This document shows, piece after piece, positions 1-9,160 of a DNA stretch of 64,000 nucleotides (the stretch's first letter is position 1; each line of letters starts with the position of its first letter). A program made the translations under genes and the position numbers. A model generated the notes under the pieces. That model was given only the letters and a program-made list of their open reading frames with translations, did not search any database and was not told where the DNA came from. This stretch comes from Novosphingobium cyanobacteriorum (lineage in GTDB: Bacteria; Pseudomonadota; Alphaproteobacteria; Sphingomonadales; Sphingomonadaceae), in the NCBI RefSeq assembly GCF_029436685.1, contig NZ_JAROCY010000008.1, forward strand, positions 124,001 to 188,000. Reading direction: 5' to 3'.

Positions 1-303
1 CAGCGGCTCGAAACGCCTGAGCTGCGCAGCTACAGCCTTGCCACTTCGGGTGCGCAGGCTTCGCCCGGGCGTCTTTCTCCCCGCGTCGTATTCGATGACA
101 GGGATCGCGCCGGCCGTGCCCCGCGCACGCTCGAAGGGCAGGGCGATTACCAGCTCGATCTCGGCGGCAGCTACCGCCTGACGCGCAACCTCAACGTCAC
201 GGCCGGCGTGCGCTATTCGCCCGAACGTGACCGTCTGCGTCCGCTCACCGATGGCAAGCAGGACAGCCAGGCCGTCTATATCGGAACGCAGTTCCGTTTC
301 TGA
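1..303 (+). CDS. C-terminal end of an outer-membrane beta-barrel protein (partial)
   Basis: The frame is open from the window edge to TGA at 301-303, about 100 residues. The sequence alternates polar and hydrophobic residues as barrel strands do (YQLDLGGSYRLTRNLNVTAG, then VRYSPERDRL), and it ends in GTQFRF. A terminal phenylalanine is the usual recognition signal of the outer-membrane assembly machinery. The N-terminus lies outside the window, so the exact family cannot be named. It is followed by a 158-bp gap and then phaB. The barrel assignment rests only on this C-terminal pattern. Confidence 0.55.
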   Translation, partial: QRLETPELRSYSLATSGAQASPGRLSPRVVFDDRDRAGRAPRTLEGQGDYQLDLGGSYRLTRNLNVTAGVRYSPERDRLRPLTDGKQDSQAVYIGTQFRF

Positions 304-461
304 CGCTGCGGCGGCCGCGAACGGTGGCAGTCTCTCCATCTTTGACCTAATTCTGTCTCACCATGCGGACGTATTCATCGACCTTGGTCAGTGAAGCGCT
401 TGTCGCATAGCCGTCATGCTCCTAGCCTACCCGCGAGAGGGAACTCGATGGAGGGTAATGC

Positions 462-1184
462 ATGACGCGTGTTGCAGTCGTAACCGGTGGGACCCGGGGT
501 ATCGGCGAAGCGATTTCCCTGGCGCTGCAGGCGCAGGGTAGAACGGTCGTCGCCAACTATGCCGGTAATGATGAAAAGGCCCGTGCCTTTACCGAACGGA
601 CGGGGATCAAGGCCTATCGCTTCGATGTGGGCGATCACGAAGCCACCCTGGCCGCCTGCGCGCAGATCGAGGCTGAGGTCGGCCCGATCGACATCGTCGT
701 CAACAACGCTGGCATCACCCGCGATGGCGTTCTGCACAAGATGAGCTTCGACGACTGGAACGAGGTGATGCGCATCAACCTCGGCGGGTGCTTCAACATG
801 GCCAAGGCCACGTTCCCCGGCATGCGCGATCGTGGTTGGGGCCGCATCGTCAACATCGGTTCGATCAATGGCCAGGCGGGCCAGTACGGCCAGGTGAACT
901 ATGCCGCGGCCAAGTCGGGCATTCACGGGTTCACCAAGGCGCTGGCGCAGGAAGGCGCGAAGTACGGCGTCACTGTCAACGCCATCGCCCCGGGCTACAT
1001 CGATACCGACATGGTCGCGGCCGTGCCCGCGCCGGTCCTTGAAAAGATCGTTGCCAAGATCCCGGTCGGCCGCCTTGGCCAGGCCAGCGAAATCGCCCGC
1101 GGCGTGTCCTTCCTCACCTCTGACGAAGGCGCGTTCGTCACCGGCTCGACCATGAGCATCAACGGCGGCCAGCATATGTACTGA
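462..1184 (+). CDS. phaB: Acetoacetyl-CoA reductase
   Basis: This 240-residue short-chain dehydrogenase should reduce acetoacetyl-CoA to (R)-3-hydroxybutyryl-CoA with NADPH, the second step of polyhydroxybutyrate synthesis. Visible features are the cofactor motif TGGTRGIG at residues 8-15, NNAG at 81-84, the catalytic Ser134, and the YAAAK motif with Tyr147 and Lys151. The stretch NGQAGQYGQVNYAAAKSG and the C-terminal SINGGQHMY are typical of PhaB rather than FabG. A GGAGGG ribosome site lies 7 bases before the ATG. No phaA or phaC is adjacent in the window, so the polymer role is inferred from the family. Confidence 0.9.
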   Translation: MTRVAVVTGGTRGIGEAISLALQAQGRTVVANYAGNDEKARAFTERTGIKAYRFDVGDHEATLAACAQIEAEVGPIDIVVNNAGITRDGVLHKMSFDDWNEVMRINLGGCFNMAKATFPGMRDRGWGRIVNIGSINGQAGQYGQVNYAAAKSGIHGFTKALAQEGAKYGVTVNAIAPGYIDTDMVAAVPAPVLEKIVAKIPVGRLGQASEIARGVSFLTSDEGAFVTGSTMSINGGQHMY

Positions 1185-1192
1185 CGGGCCGT

Positions 1193-1282
1193 GGCGGATA
1201 GCTTGGGCTATCCGCCGGTGCGCTTTCCGCGCGCTACCAGGCTCGGCCGGCCGGGGGGCGGACCTTGAAGTCTGCCGCCCCC
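1193..1282 (+). terminator. Tandem hairpins downstream of phaB
   Basis: A perfect 10-bp stem (GGCGGATAGC at 1193-1202, GCTATCCGCC at 1207-1216) with a 4-base loop begins 9 bases after the phaB stop. A second hairpin pairs GGGGGCGG (about 1254-1261) with CCGCCCCC (1275-1282). Neither has a long T tract, so termination is plausible but not certain. Confidence 0.5.
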
Positions 1283-1338
1283 TTCTGGCGTGCCGGTTCA
1301 GGCTTTGCCGCAGCCGCCACCCGCACTACGCTCGGCAG

Positions 1339-1575
1339 ATGCCCGCTCCCTACCACCCTCCCGTCAAGCGCTCGGTAGAGATCGCCGGGCACAAGACCTC
1401 GATCAGCCTGGAGCCGCTGTTCTGGGACTGGCTGCGCCGCGTGGCCGAGGCAGAGGGCGTGCCGGTGAACGCCCTCGTCGCCCGCATCGATGCCGAGCGC
1501 ATCCGCGCCGAAACGCCGCCCGGCCTGGCCGGTGCGATTCGCCTGTGGCTTGCGGCCCGCGCCCTAGAAGGCTGA
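1339..1575 (+). CDS. Small ribbon-helix-helix domain protein
   Basis: This 78-residue protein has the pattern of the alphaproteobacterial ribbon-helix-helix family (PF13467 type): KRSVEIAGHKTSISLEPLFW, then a predicted helix with LRRVAEAEGVPVNALVARID, and a hydrophobic C-terminus. Such proteins are small DNA-binding regulators. The target is unknown and no operator is apparent. The 3' end overlaps by 12 bp the end of the convergent chromate transporter gene. The start is the first ATG that precedes the conserved core. Confidence 0.7.
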   Translation: MPAPYHPPVKRSVEIAGHKTSISLEPLFWDWLRRVAEAEGVPVNALVARIDAERIRAETPPGLAGAIRLWLAARALEG

Positions 1576-2862
1576 CAGCGCCAGCCCCCCCAGCGCGCAC
1601 GCGGCGAGCGTTTCCATGATCCCGCGCTTCAGGCCGAACAGCATCGCCGCCGCCCCCGCCGCGATCAATGCCGCCCGCCAGTCCAGGCTGGCCAGCACCG
1701 GCAGACCGCCTGGCGTGACCGTGCGGAACAGCACGTGCAGCGCAAACCACAACGCAAGGTTGGCGATCACGCCCACCACCGCCGCCGTAATCGCCGCTAG
1801 CGCGCCCTGCAGCCGCTCGGCGTGTTCCAGCCGCTCCATCCACGGCGCGCAGGCAAAGATCCACAGGAAGCAGGGCGCAAAAGTGACCCACGTGGTCAGC
1901 CCCGCGCCCAGCAGCCCGGCCACCAAGGGCGAAAGCTCCCCCGGATGCCGCCAAGCCGCCAGAAAGCCCACGAACTGCGTGACCATGATCAGCGGCCCCG
2001 GCGTCGTTTCGGCCAAGCCCAGCCCGTCCGCCATCTCGCCCGGCATCAGCCAGCCGTATCCACTCACCGCCTGCTGCGCCATATAGGCCAGCACGGCATA
2101 GGCCCCGCCAAACGTCACCACCGCCAGTCGTGAAAAGAACAGCCCCACCTGCCACAGCACGTGGTGCGGCCCCAGCAGCGCAAACACCGCCACCAGCGGC
2201 AGCGCCCAGATTGCGCCCCATGCGGCCACCGTGCCCAGCGTCTGCAGCACCAGCCGATGCGTCGGCGCCCGGTCGGCCGCGGCAGTCGGCGCATGGTGCG
2301 CCCCCAGCCATTCCGGTCTGGTGCGTGAAACCACCGCACCAATCACGCCCGCGCCAAGGATCACCAGCGGGAACGGCGCATGCAGCACTGTCAGCGGGAT
2401 GGCGGCCAGCGCCGCCAGCACCCACTTGAACCGCGTGCCCAGCGCCCGCTTGGCCACGCGCATCAAAGCCTGTGCCACCACCGCCAGCACCGCCGCCTTT
2501 ATCCCCAGGAACAGCGCGGCGAACCAGCCGAGCCCGGCTGCCATCGCATAGAGCAATGAAAGGCCCAGCATCACCAGCGCACCGGGAATCACGAACAGCA
2601 GCCCCGCCGCCAGTCCGCCGCGCACGCCGAACAGTCGCCAGCCGATCCACGTGGCCAGCTGCTGCGCCTCTGGCCCCGGCAGCAGATGGCACAGGTTCAG
2701 CGCGCGCAGGAAGGCACCCTGTTCCACCCAGCCGCGCCGGTCCACGATCTCATGCTGCATCAGCGCAATCTGCCCCGCCGGCCCGCCGAACGAGAGGCAG
2801 CCGATGCGGCCGAAAGCCTTGATGAATTCGCCGAAAGTGGGCGCAGCCGCCCGTTCGTCCAT
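1564..2862 (-). CDS. chrA: Chromate transporter, two-domain CHR family
   Basis: This 432-residue inner-membrane protein of the chromate ion transporter family should export chromate. It has the two homologous CHR halves of long-chain members. The first carries FGGPAGQIALMQHEIVDRRG and GPEAQQLATWIG. The second carries VTFGGAYAVLAYM and ETTPGPLIMVTQFVGF. Many hydrophobic segments separate them. The frame is open further upstream, but that extension is arginine/proline-rich and would overlap the divergent DUF1905 gene, so the start is set at ATG 2862 (MDERAAAP). Chromate specificity is a family inference; a related anion is possible. Confidence 0.85.
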   Translation of the reverse strand: MDERAAAPTFGEFIKAFGRIGCLSFGGPAGQIALMQHEIVDRRGWVEQGAFLRALNLCHLLPGPEAQQLATWIGWRLFGVRGGLAAGLLFVIPGALVMLGLSLLYAMAAGLGWFAALFLGIKAAVLAVVAQALMRVAKRALGTRFKWVLAALAAIPLTVLHAPFPLVILGAGVIGAVVSRTRPEWLGAHHAPTAAADRAPTHRLVLQTLGTVAAWGAIWALPLVAVFALLGPHHVLWQVGLFFSRLAVVTFGGAYAVLAYMAQQAVSGYGWLMPGEMADGLGLAETTPGPLIMVTQFVGFLAAWRHPGELSPLVAGLLGAGLTTWVTFAPCFLWIFACAPWMERLEHAERLQGALAAITAAVVGVIANLALWFALHVLFRTVTPGGLPVLASLDWRAALIAAGAAAMLFGLKRGIMETLAACALGGLALSAF

Positions 2863-3020
2863 CCTGTCCACGCGCGCTCCCCCGGCCAATGGCCGGTTCC
2901 AGAAACGCAACGCTTGGGCCGCTGCGGCCTGACCGGGAGGTTGCTTCTGCCCCGGATGCGGTCTCCTATCGTGCAATTCGGCGCGACTCAACCGGTCCGG
3001 TTCACTGGCGGGGAAATGGC

Positions 3021-3329
3021 ATGGAGCACGATGATGCGGCACTGGCCCAGGTGGCCTTTTACGCCACGCTGATCGAATGGCGCGGTCCCGCGCCTTTTGT
3101 TTTCGCCCCGGTTCCGGAAGAACATGTCGGTGAAATCGCCCACGCCGCGCGCAGCGCCAGCTATGGCTGGGGCGTGGTTCCGGTGGAGGCACAGATCGGC
3201 CGCACCCGCTTCACCACGTCGCTGTTTCCGCGCAACGGCGGCTATCTGCTGCCGGTGAAGGTTGCCGTGCAGCGCAGCGAATCCATCGCCCCCGGATCGT
3301 CGGTCGCCGTCTTGCTGGTCGTACGCTGA
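3021..3329 (+). CDS. DUF1905 domain protein
   Basis: The 102-residue product resembles the DUF1905 family (PF08922), a small beta-rich fold of unknown function often linked to YdeI-like proteins. The recognisable pattern is WRGPAPFVFAPVPEE followed by GWGVVPVEAQIGRTRF and LFPRNGGYLLPVK. The start is ATG 3021, preceded by GGGGAA. An upstream in-frame ATG would extend it into the divergent promoter region without conserved sequence. It ends 9 bp from the convergent murA stop. No function is proposed. Confidence 0.75.
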   Translation: MEHDDAALAQVAFYATLIEWRGPAPFVFAPVPEEHVGEIAHAARSASYGWGVVPVEAQIGRTRFTTSLFPRNGGYLLPVKVAVQRSESIAPGSSVAVLLVVR

Positions 3330-3338
3330 ACCGGCCGA

Positions 3339-4622
3339 TCAATCCCCGCCAACGCGCTCGATCTCGGCGCCCACCAGCGCCAGCTTTTCCTCCAGACGCT
3401 CGTACCCGCGGTCTAGGTGATAGAGGCGGTGCACCTGCGTCTCGCCCTCGGCGGCAAGGCCGGCGATCACCAGGCTCATCGATGCGCGCAGGTCGGTCGC
3501 CATCACTTCGGCGCCGGTCAGGCGGTCCACCCCGTGGACCACGGCGGTGCGGCCCTTGGTCTCGATCCGCGCGCCCATGCGGTTCAGCTCCGGCACGTGC
3601 ATATAGCGGTTCTCGAAGATCGTCTCGGTCAGCACCGACGATCCCTTGGCCAGGCACAGCATCGCCATCAGCTGCGCCTGCATGTCGGTGGCAAAGCCAG
3701 GATAGGGCGCGGTGGACAGCGTCACCGGGCGCAGCGGGCCGTCTGCCGCCACGCGCAGGCCGTTCTTCACCGGCTCCACGGTAACGCCGGCATCGCGCAG
3801 CGCCTGCACCGTGGCTTCCATGTCCTCGATCTTCGCGCCCGCCAGCGTCACCTCGCCCCCGGTGATCGCCGCGGCGCAGGCATAGGAGCCCGCCTCGATG
3901 CGGTCGGGCATCACCATGTAGGTCGCGCCGTGCAGGCGGTCCACGCCGTGGATGGTCAGGTCCGAAGTGCCGATCCCTTCGATCTGCGCGCCCATCGCCA
4001 CCAGCAGGTTGCAAAGGTCCACGATCTCCGGTTCGCGCGCCGCGTTGTGCAGGGTCGATTTGCCCTTGGCCAGAACTGCCGCCATCAGCGCGTTCTCGGT
4101 TGCACCCACGGACACCACCGGAAAGGAATAGCGCCCGCCCGGCAGGCCGCCATCGGGCGCGCGCGCGCGGACATAGCCTGCCGCCAGTTCGATCTGCGCG
4201 CCGAACGCTTCCAGCGCTTTCAGGTGCAGGTCGATCGGGCGGTTGCCGATCGCGCAGCCGCCGGGCAGCGAAACCGTTGCCTCGCCCGCACGCGCCAGCA
4301 TCGGGCCCAGCACCAGGATTGATGCACGCATCTTGCGCACCAGGTCATAAGGGGCGACGGTGCTGGTCAGCCGTGTCGCCTGCAGCGTCATCACCCGGCC
4401 GAAATCCTCGGGCCTCGCCCCGGCGATTGAGGTGGAAACGCCGAACTGGTTCATCAGGTGCTGGAACCCGTCGATATCGGCCAGACGCGGCAGGTTGCGC
4501 AGCGTCACCGGCTCGTCGGTCAGCAGCGCGCAGGGCAGCAGGGTCAGTGCGGCGTTTTTCGCGCCCGAAACAGGAATGGTGCCGGAAAGGCGCTTGCCGC
4601 CGCGAATGATGATCTTGTCCAT
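3339..4622 (-). CDS. murA: UDP-N-acetylglucosamine 1-carboxyvinyltransferase
   Basis: MurA transfers enolpyruvate from PEP to UDP-GlcNAc in the cytoplasm, the first committed step of peptidoglycan synthesis. The product is 427 residues, close to the family norm. It starts [14 protein letters not shown] and has SGAKNA with Lys22. The catalytic cysteine is Cys123, in [16 protein letters not shown], so the enzyme should be fosfomycin-sensitive by residue type. [18 protein letters not shown] and the C-terminal [11 protein letters not shown] are also typical. It is divergent from galU, with 117 bp between the starts. Confidence 0.96.
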   Translation of the reverse strand: MDKIIIRGGKRLSGTIPVSGAKNAALTLLPCALLTDEPVTLRNLPRLADIDGFQHLMNQFGVSTSIAGARPEDFGRVMTLQATRLTSTVAPYDLVRKMRASILVLGPMLARAGEATVSLPGGCAIGNRPIDLHLKALEAFGAQIELAAGYVRARAPDGGLPGGRYSFPVVSVGATENALMAAVLAKGKSTLHNAAREPEIVDLCNLLVAMGAQIEGIGTSDLTIHGVDRLHGATYMVMPDRIEAGSYACAAAITGGEVTLAGAKIEDMEATVQALRDAGVTVEPVKNGLRVAADGPLRPVTLSTAPYPGFATDMQAQLMAMLCLAKGSSVLTETIFENRYMHVPELNRMGARIETKGRTAVVHGVDRLTGAEVMATDLRASMSLVIAGLAAEGETQVHRLYHLDRGYERLEEKLALVGAEIERVGGD

Positions 4623-4739
4623 CGCGGCGGTTTAACCGGTTTGCGGGGGTGTTCAAGGGGATCAGGAAAAAGTGGGCTTGCGAAGCGTATTGTGCGCTGC
4701 ATAACTGCACTGCAACATTTCACGGGGTAATACCTAGGC

Positions 4740-5630
4740 ATGACCACAGCATCACCACGCAAACCGATCCGCAAGGCCGTGTTCCCCGTCGCTGGCCTTG
4801 GCACCCGCTTCCTCCCCGCCACAAAGGCGATACCGAAGGAAATGCTCCCCGTCATCGACCGCCCGCTGATCCAGTACGCGGTGGATGAGGCGCGCGAGGC
4901 GGGCATTGAACAGCTGATCTTCGTGACCGGCCGCGGCAAGACCGCGATCGTCGAGCATTTCGATACCGCTTTTGAACTCGAAGCGACCATGGGTGGCCGG
5001 GGCAAGGACCTGTCGGTGCTCGATCCCACCCGCATCCAGCCGGGCAACCTTGTCACCGTGCGCCAGCAGGTGCCGATGGGCCTGGGCCATGCGGTGTGGT
5101 GCGCCCGTGCCGTGGTGGGGGATGAACCCTTCGCCATTTTCCTGCCTGACGAGATGATGGTCGGCAGCCCCGGCTGCATGAAGCAGATGGTCGATGCCTA
5201 CAACGAAGTGGGCGGCAACCTGATCTCGGTGCTGGAAGTGCCGGAAGAGGAAGTGTCCAGCTATGGCGTGATCGCGCCGGGCGCGAAGGTGTCTGATACG
5301 CTCACCGAAGTGACCGGCCTTGTCGAAAAGCCGAAGCGCGAGGATGCGCCATCGAACCTGATCATCTCGGGCCGCTATATCCTGCAGCCTGAAGTGATGC
5401 GCACCCTGGAAAACCAGGGGAAGGGCGCCGGCGGAGAAATCCAGCTGACTGACGCAATGGCGCGGATGATCGGGCAACAGCCGTTCCACGCGGTCACCTT
5501 TGCCGGCCGCCGCTTCGACTGCGGCAGCAAGACCGGCTTTGTCGAGGCCACGCTGGCGCTGGCGCTTGAGCGGCCCGACATGGCGACGGAAGTGCGCGCC
5601 ATCATGGAAAAGCTGCTCGCAAAATCCTGA
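4740..5630 (+). CDS. galU: UTP-glucose-1-phosphate uridylyltransferase
   Basis: GalU makes UDP-glucose from UTP and glucose-1-phosphate for envelope polysaccharides. The 296-residue product has the nucleotide-binding signature GLGTRFLPATKAIPKEMLPV at residues 19-38, ending a few residues before RPLIQY. It also has FLPDEMM, VEKPKREDAPSN and the C-terminal RRFDCGSKTGFVEA. The ribosome site is weak (GGGGTAATAC ahead of the ATG), but the ATG sits at the family position. A 34-bp perfect palindrome follows 22 bp after the stop. Confidence 0.95.
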   Translation: MTTASPRKPIRKAVFPVAGLGTRFLPATKAIPKEMLPVIDRPLIQYAVDEAREAGIEQLIFVTGRGKTAIVEHFDTAFELEATMGGRGKDLSVLDPTRIQPGNLVTVRQQVPMGLGHAVWCARAVVGDEPFAIFLPDEMMVGSPGCMKQMVDAYNEVGGNLISVLEVPEEEVSSYGVIAPGAKVSDTLTEVTGLVEKPKREDAPSNLIISGRYILQPEVMRTLENQGKGAGGEIQLTDAMARMIGQQPFHAVTFAGRRFDCGSKTGFVEATLALALERPDMATEVRAIMEKLLAKS

Positions 5631-5652
5631 GCAAGCTCTTGATAAATAAGAA

Positions 5653-5686
5653 TGTAGGAATGTTTCCCCGGGGAAACATTCCTACA
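5653..5686. repeat. 34-bp perfect palindrome between convergent genes
   Basis: Two 17-base arms (TGTAGGAATGTTTCCCC and its exact reverse complement) meet with no loop, centred between 5669 and 5670. It lies between the convergent ends of galU and the acyl-CoA synthetase. It may be a bidirectional terminator, although no T tract flanks it, or a copy of a dispersed palindromic repeat. Only one copy was noticed in the window. Confidence 0.7.
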
Positions 5687-5723
5687 GGCTTCAGTCCAGC
5701 ACAAAGCCGGCCAGCAGCGCCCG

Positions 5724-7271
5724 TCAGGCGGCTGTTTTGGCAGCCTCGCGATATTCCTCGCGCAGCAGGCGCTTGAACAGCTTGCCGGTCGGCTCCCGCG
5801 GCAACTCGGCGCGGAAGTCGATCTGCCGTGGCATCTTCACGCGGGACAGGCGTGGGCCCAGCCATTCCGCCAGCTCCGTCGCCAGCTCCGGCCCAGCCTC
5901 GCCCATGTCCGCAGGCTGCACCACCGCCACCACCTTTTCGCCCATGTCCGGGTCCGGCGCGCCGATCACGGCAACGTCCGCCACTTTCGGATGGGTGACC
6001 AGCAGGTTCTCGATCTCCTGCGGGTAGATGTTCACCCCGCCGGATATGATCATGAAGCTCTTGCGGTCGGTCAGGTAGAGATAGCCGTCGTCATCCTCCC
6101 AGCCGATGTCGCCCAAGCTGGTCCAGCCATGCTTGTTGGTGGCGTCTGCCGTCTTGGCCGGATCGTTGTGATAGGAAAACGGACTGCCGCCCTCGAAGAA
6201 TACGTGCCCCTCGGTCCCGCGCGGCACTTCCTCGTCGTTCTCGTCGCAGATGCGGATCGTGCCGAGCAGCGCGCGGCCGACCGAGCCGGGGCGCTGCAGC
6301 CATTCCTGCGCCGAAATGAATGTGAAGCCGTTGCCTTCGGTCCCGGCATAGTATTCGCGCACGATCGGTCCCCACCAATCGATCATCGCGTGCTTCACCG
6401 GCACCGGGCACGGCGCGGCGGCGTGGATCGCGCTTTTCAGCGATGACAGGTCATACCGCGTGCGCACCTCATCGGGCAGCTTCAGCATCCGCACGAAGTG
6501 CGTGGGCACCCACTGGCTGTCGGTCACCCGATAGCGCTCGATCAGGGCCAGCGCCTTTTCGGGATCGAACTTCTCCATCACCACCACAGTGCCGCCCATG
6601 CGCTGCACCGTCATGGACCAGCGCAGCGGCGCGGCGTGATAAAGCGGGGCCGGAGACAGGTAGACCGAATTCCCGGTCATCCCGAACGCACCCATCGCAA
6701 TCTGGAGCAGCGCGTTGCTCGCGCCGATGGCCGGCTCTTCGGGCAGGGGCACGCGCACGCCCTTGGGCTTGCCCGTGGTGCCAGAGGAATAGAGCATGTC
6801 GCACCCGGCCCGCTCGTCGTCCACCGGCTCGGCCGGCATGGCGGAAAGCGCGGCGGCAAGGTCTTGCGCATCCGCGCCGCCCAGCCGCAACTGCGCCACG
6901 CCGGGGACCAGCTGCGCCACCTCGTCCATGATGCCTGACAGCGCCTGGGTGCTGACCAGCAGCTTCGCGCCGCTGTCCTCAACGATATAGGCGACCTCGG
7001 GCGGGGCCAGCCGGCACGAAATCACCACATAGACCAGGCCCGCCCGCTGCGCGCCCCAGGCAAGGCCGAACAGCGCGGGATCGTTGTCAAAGCACAGCGC
7101 CACGGTATCACCCACGCCCAGCCCTTGCGCGCGCAGCAACTGCGCGAAGCGGTTGCTGGCCGCGTCGAGCTCGCCATAGGTCACAATTTGGCCAGAGCCA
7201 CCCATGATCACGGCAGGTCGATCGGGCATCGTGCGCGCGTGGTGACTGGGGTGATGCACATGTGCGGTCAT
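5724..7271 (-). CDS. Acyl-CoA synthetase (AMP-forming)
   Basis: This 515-residue member of the ANL superfamily activates a carboxylic acid to its CoA thioester with ATP. The AMP-binding P-loop YSSGTTGKPKG is at about residues 161-171. The adenylation motif is GTEGNGFTF, the hinge is GDIGWEDDDGYLYLTDR, and the C-terminal catalytic lysine lies in REPTGKLFKR. It is closest in pattern to FadD-type fatty or steroid side-chain acid ligases, but the substrate cannot be read from sequence. Start 7271 is chosen over 7304 because GAGAGG lies upstream of it and the extra 11 residues are not conserved-looking. It stands alone. Confidence 0.85.
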   Translation of the reverse strand: MTAHVHHPSHHARTMPDRPAVIMGGSGQIVTYGELDAASNRFAQLLRAQGLGVGDTVALCFDNDPALFGLAWGAQRAGLVYVVISCRLAPPEVAYIVEDSGAKLLVSTQALSGIMDEVAQLVPGVAQLRLGGADAQDLAAALSAMPAEPVDDERAGCDMLYSSGTTGKPKGVRVPLPEEPAIGASNALLQIAMGAFGMTGNSVYLSPAPLYHAAPLRWSMTVQRMGGTVVVMEKFDPEKALALIERYRVTDSQWVPTHFVRMLKLPDEVRTRYDLSSLKSAIHAAAPCPVPVKHAMIDWWGPIVREYYAGTEGNGFTFISAQEWLQRPGSVGRALLGTIRICDENDEEVPRGTEGHVFFEGGSPFSYHNDPAKTADATNKHGWTSLGDIGWEDDDGYLYLTDRKSFMIISGGVNIYPQEIENLLVTHPKVADVAVIGAPDPDMGEKVVAVVQPADMGEAGPELATELAEWLGPRLSRVKMPRQIDFRAELPREPTGKLFKRLLREEYREAAKTAA

Positions 7272-7374
7272 CGATTGCAATCCTCTCAGGCTGCGGCTTC
7301 GCACCGCCTGCCGGAGGTTTTAATCGACCGCTTAAACGATGCAAGCCGAATTCGCACATAATCAGCGCGGCATA

Positions 7375-7400
7375 AGAAAAAGGCGGCGTTTCCGCCGCCT
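7375..7400 (-). terminator. Rho-independent terminator of the M23 peptidase gene
   Basis: The 7-bp stem AGGCGGC/GCCGCCT spans 7381-7400 with a 6-base loop. Read on the minus strand it is followed by a short T-rich run (complement of 7375-7380). It lies about 75 bp downstream of the peptidase stop. Confidence 0.7.
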
Positions 7401-7474
7401 CTTTCCGCATCCTCTCCAAGATGCGATGGTGGGACCGGGACGGCTTTTGCGCCGTATCCTGCGGTCAATGGATC

Positions 7475-8155
7475 TCAGTTGGCGCTGGCGAGCTGGGTCG
7501 GTGCTGCAGCGGCGCCTGCCTGCATGTAGGGAACCGGGTTCACCGCTTCGCCGGCAACGCGCACTTCATAGTGCAGGTGCGCGCCGGTGGAACGGCCGGT
7601 GGAGCCGACATAACCGATCACGTCGCCCTTGTGCACGGTCTGCCCTTCGGCAACCGCGATGCGCGACATGTGGCCATAGCGGGTTTCGAGGCCGGCGCCG
7701 TGCTCCAGCTGAACGTAGAGGCCATAACCGCCAAACCAGTCGGCCTTGCCCACCTTGCCATCGGCGGCGGCGCGGATCGGCGTACCGGTGGGGGCGGGCA
7801 TGTCGATGCCCTTGTGTGCGCGCAGGCCACCGAGAACGGGGTGGACGCGCATGCCGAAGGCGCTGCTCATGGCGGGTTCGCTGACGATCGGCATCAGGGT
7901 GGGGATGGAGACCGAGCCGGCGCGGATCTTCTGCGGGGCGGCGCCGGTGTCGAGCGCCTGCCAGTTGGCGAAGAGCTGGCGGAATTCGCTGTCGCCTGCA
8001 TCGGCGGCGGTGCCGTTCTTCGCAGCCTCGGCGGCGCGGAGCGGAGCGGCGATATCGGCCGAAGCGGCGCTGTTGGCCATGGCGGGAGCGGCGATGAAAC
8101 AGGCGATCCCGGCGAGAGCGGAGAAAGCATTCCGGATGGTCTTGAAGTGCGACAT
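7475..8155 (-). CDS. Exported M23 (LytM-type) metallopeptidase
   Basis: The 226-residue product has an N-terminal signal peptide (FSALAGIACFIAAPAMA, cleavage near residue 27) and a C-terminal M23 domain. The zinc ligands are visible: His114 and Asp118 in AHKGIDMP, and His195 in GAHLHYE, with His162 in RYGHMS. Active-type ligands suggest a periplasmic endopeptidase that cuts peptidoglycan cross-links. Start 8155 is chosen because the signal peptide begins there; the longer frame adds 74 residues of unlikely composition. A terminator follows. Confidence 0.88.
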   Translation of the reverse strand: MSHFKTIRNAFSALAGIACFIAAPAMANSAASADIAAPLRAAEAAKNGTAADAGDSEFRQLFANWQALDTGAAPQKIRAGSVSIPTLMPIVSEPAMSSAFGMRVHPVLGGLRAHKGIDMPAPTGTPIRAAADGKVGKADWFGGYGLYVQLEHGAGLETRYGHMSRIAVAEGQTVHKGDVIGYVGSTGRSTGAHLHYEVRVAGEAVNPVPYMQAGAAAAPTQLASAN

Positions 8156-8349
8156 TACGACCCGAACAACCTTATCTTTGCATCGCGGTCCGATGGGTTG
8201 CCCATCTTCGCCGCGTGCCTGGAACCCCCAGAGCACATCCCGCTTGCCGGGCAACCACAGGAACCTGCGGCCGTCCGCGGAATTATTACAAGACTGGTCG
8301 GAACCCCCCGCCGATCTCGTGGTTGGATGGGTAACGGCAGGCGTCGCGA

Positions 8350-9138
8350 TCACGCAACCCCTGCCATGAATTCGCACGACAAACCGGCTGATCGACGCGC
8401 CGAGTCGTTGAACGGCGGCTTAACGGCGCCGCGAAAGTGCCTGTGGACCAAGGTTTTCCACAAGGCGGGGGGTGATTCCCCGCGGCTTTCGCACACCCTT
8501 GAAAAATGCGTTGTGCCGAAGCGCACATGCCGGATTTCGTCGTCAAGGATTCGTTGCAGGATGCGTGCGGAGCGGCTGTCTCCGGCCGTTTCGAAGCGCT
8601 CGATCGTCACCGGGGTCACGTCCAGTCCGCGCGCTTCCAGCACCATCGGCACCACCGCGAGTCGCGCCGCCACGTCGTGCGCCGTCTCGCACGCCGCGTC
8701 CCACAGCCCGTCGTGCGCCGGCATCGCGCCGTAATGGCTGCCGAGCGTCTTCAATCGCCGCGCCAGCAGGGCGAAATGCATCGCCTCGTCCTTGGCCACC
8801 GAAAGCCAGTCGGAAACGAATTCCGGCCCCATTTCGGCGCCAAATCGCCCCGCCGCATCCAGCGCCAGGTCAATTGCCACGAACTCGATATGCGCCAGCG
8901 CGTGCAGCAGGGCGATCCGCCCACGTTCCGATCCGCCGCGCCCGCGCTTGGGCATGGCGTTGGGCGGCAGCAGCCGGGGTTCGGCCGGGCGCGCGGGCAC
9001 ATCGGGCATGGCCACGTCAAAGGCGAAGGCGAGCGCGCCCGCCTGCCACTCCCGCGCAACGGCGCGCGTCGCCATGGCCTTGGCGGTCGGGTCGGCGGTC
9101 ATCATCGCCGCCCGGATCGCGCCTGCAACAGTCTGCAT
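8350..9138 (-). CDS. Ferritin-like DUF455 protein
   Basis: This 262-residue protein matches the DUF455 family (PF04305). It is a helical ferritin-like fold with carboxylate and histidine residues suited to a di-iron site: LLHALAHIEFVAIDLALDA, then AKDEAMHFALLARRL, VPMVLEARGLDVTP, and DDEIRHVRFGTTHF. The repeated E...H pattern supports metal binding. The physiological role of the family is not settled. The start at 9138 follows a long palindromic element, which separates it from bcp upstream on the same strand. Confidence 0.85.
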   Translation of the reverse strand: MQTVAGAIRAAMMTADPTAKAMATRAVAREWQAGALAFAFDVAMPDVPARPAEPRLLPPNAMPKRGRGGSERGRIALLHALAHIEFVAIDLALDAAGRFGAEMGPEFVSDWLSVAKDEAMHFALLARRLKTLGSHYGAMPAHDGLWDAACETAHDVAARLAVVPMVLEARGLDVTPVTIERFETAGDSRSARILQRILDDEIRHVRFGTTHFSRVCESRGESPPALWKTLVHRHFRGAVKPPFNDSARRSAGLSCEFMAGVA

Positions 9139-9160
9139 GAATCAGTGCCTTACATTCTGT

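Noticed and set aside
3417..4322. A 301-residue frame on the plus strand
   Set aside because: It is the antisense reading of murA, rich in His and Arg with no domain; a high-GC shadow.
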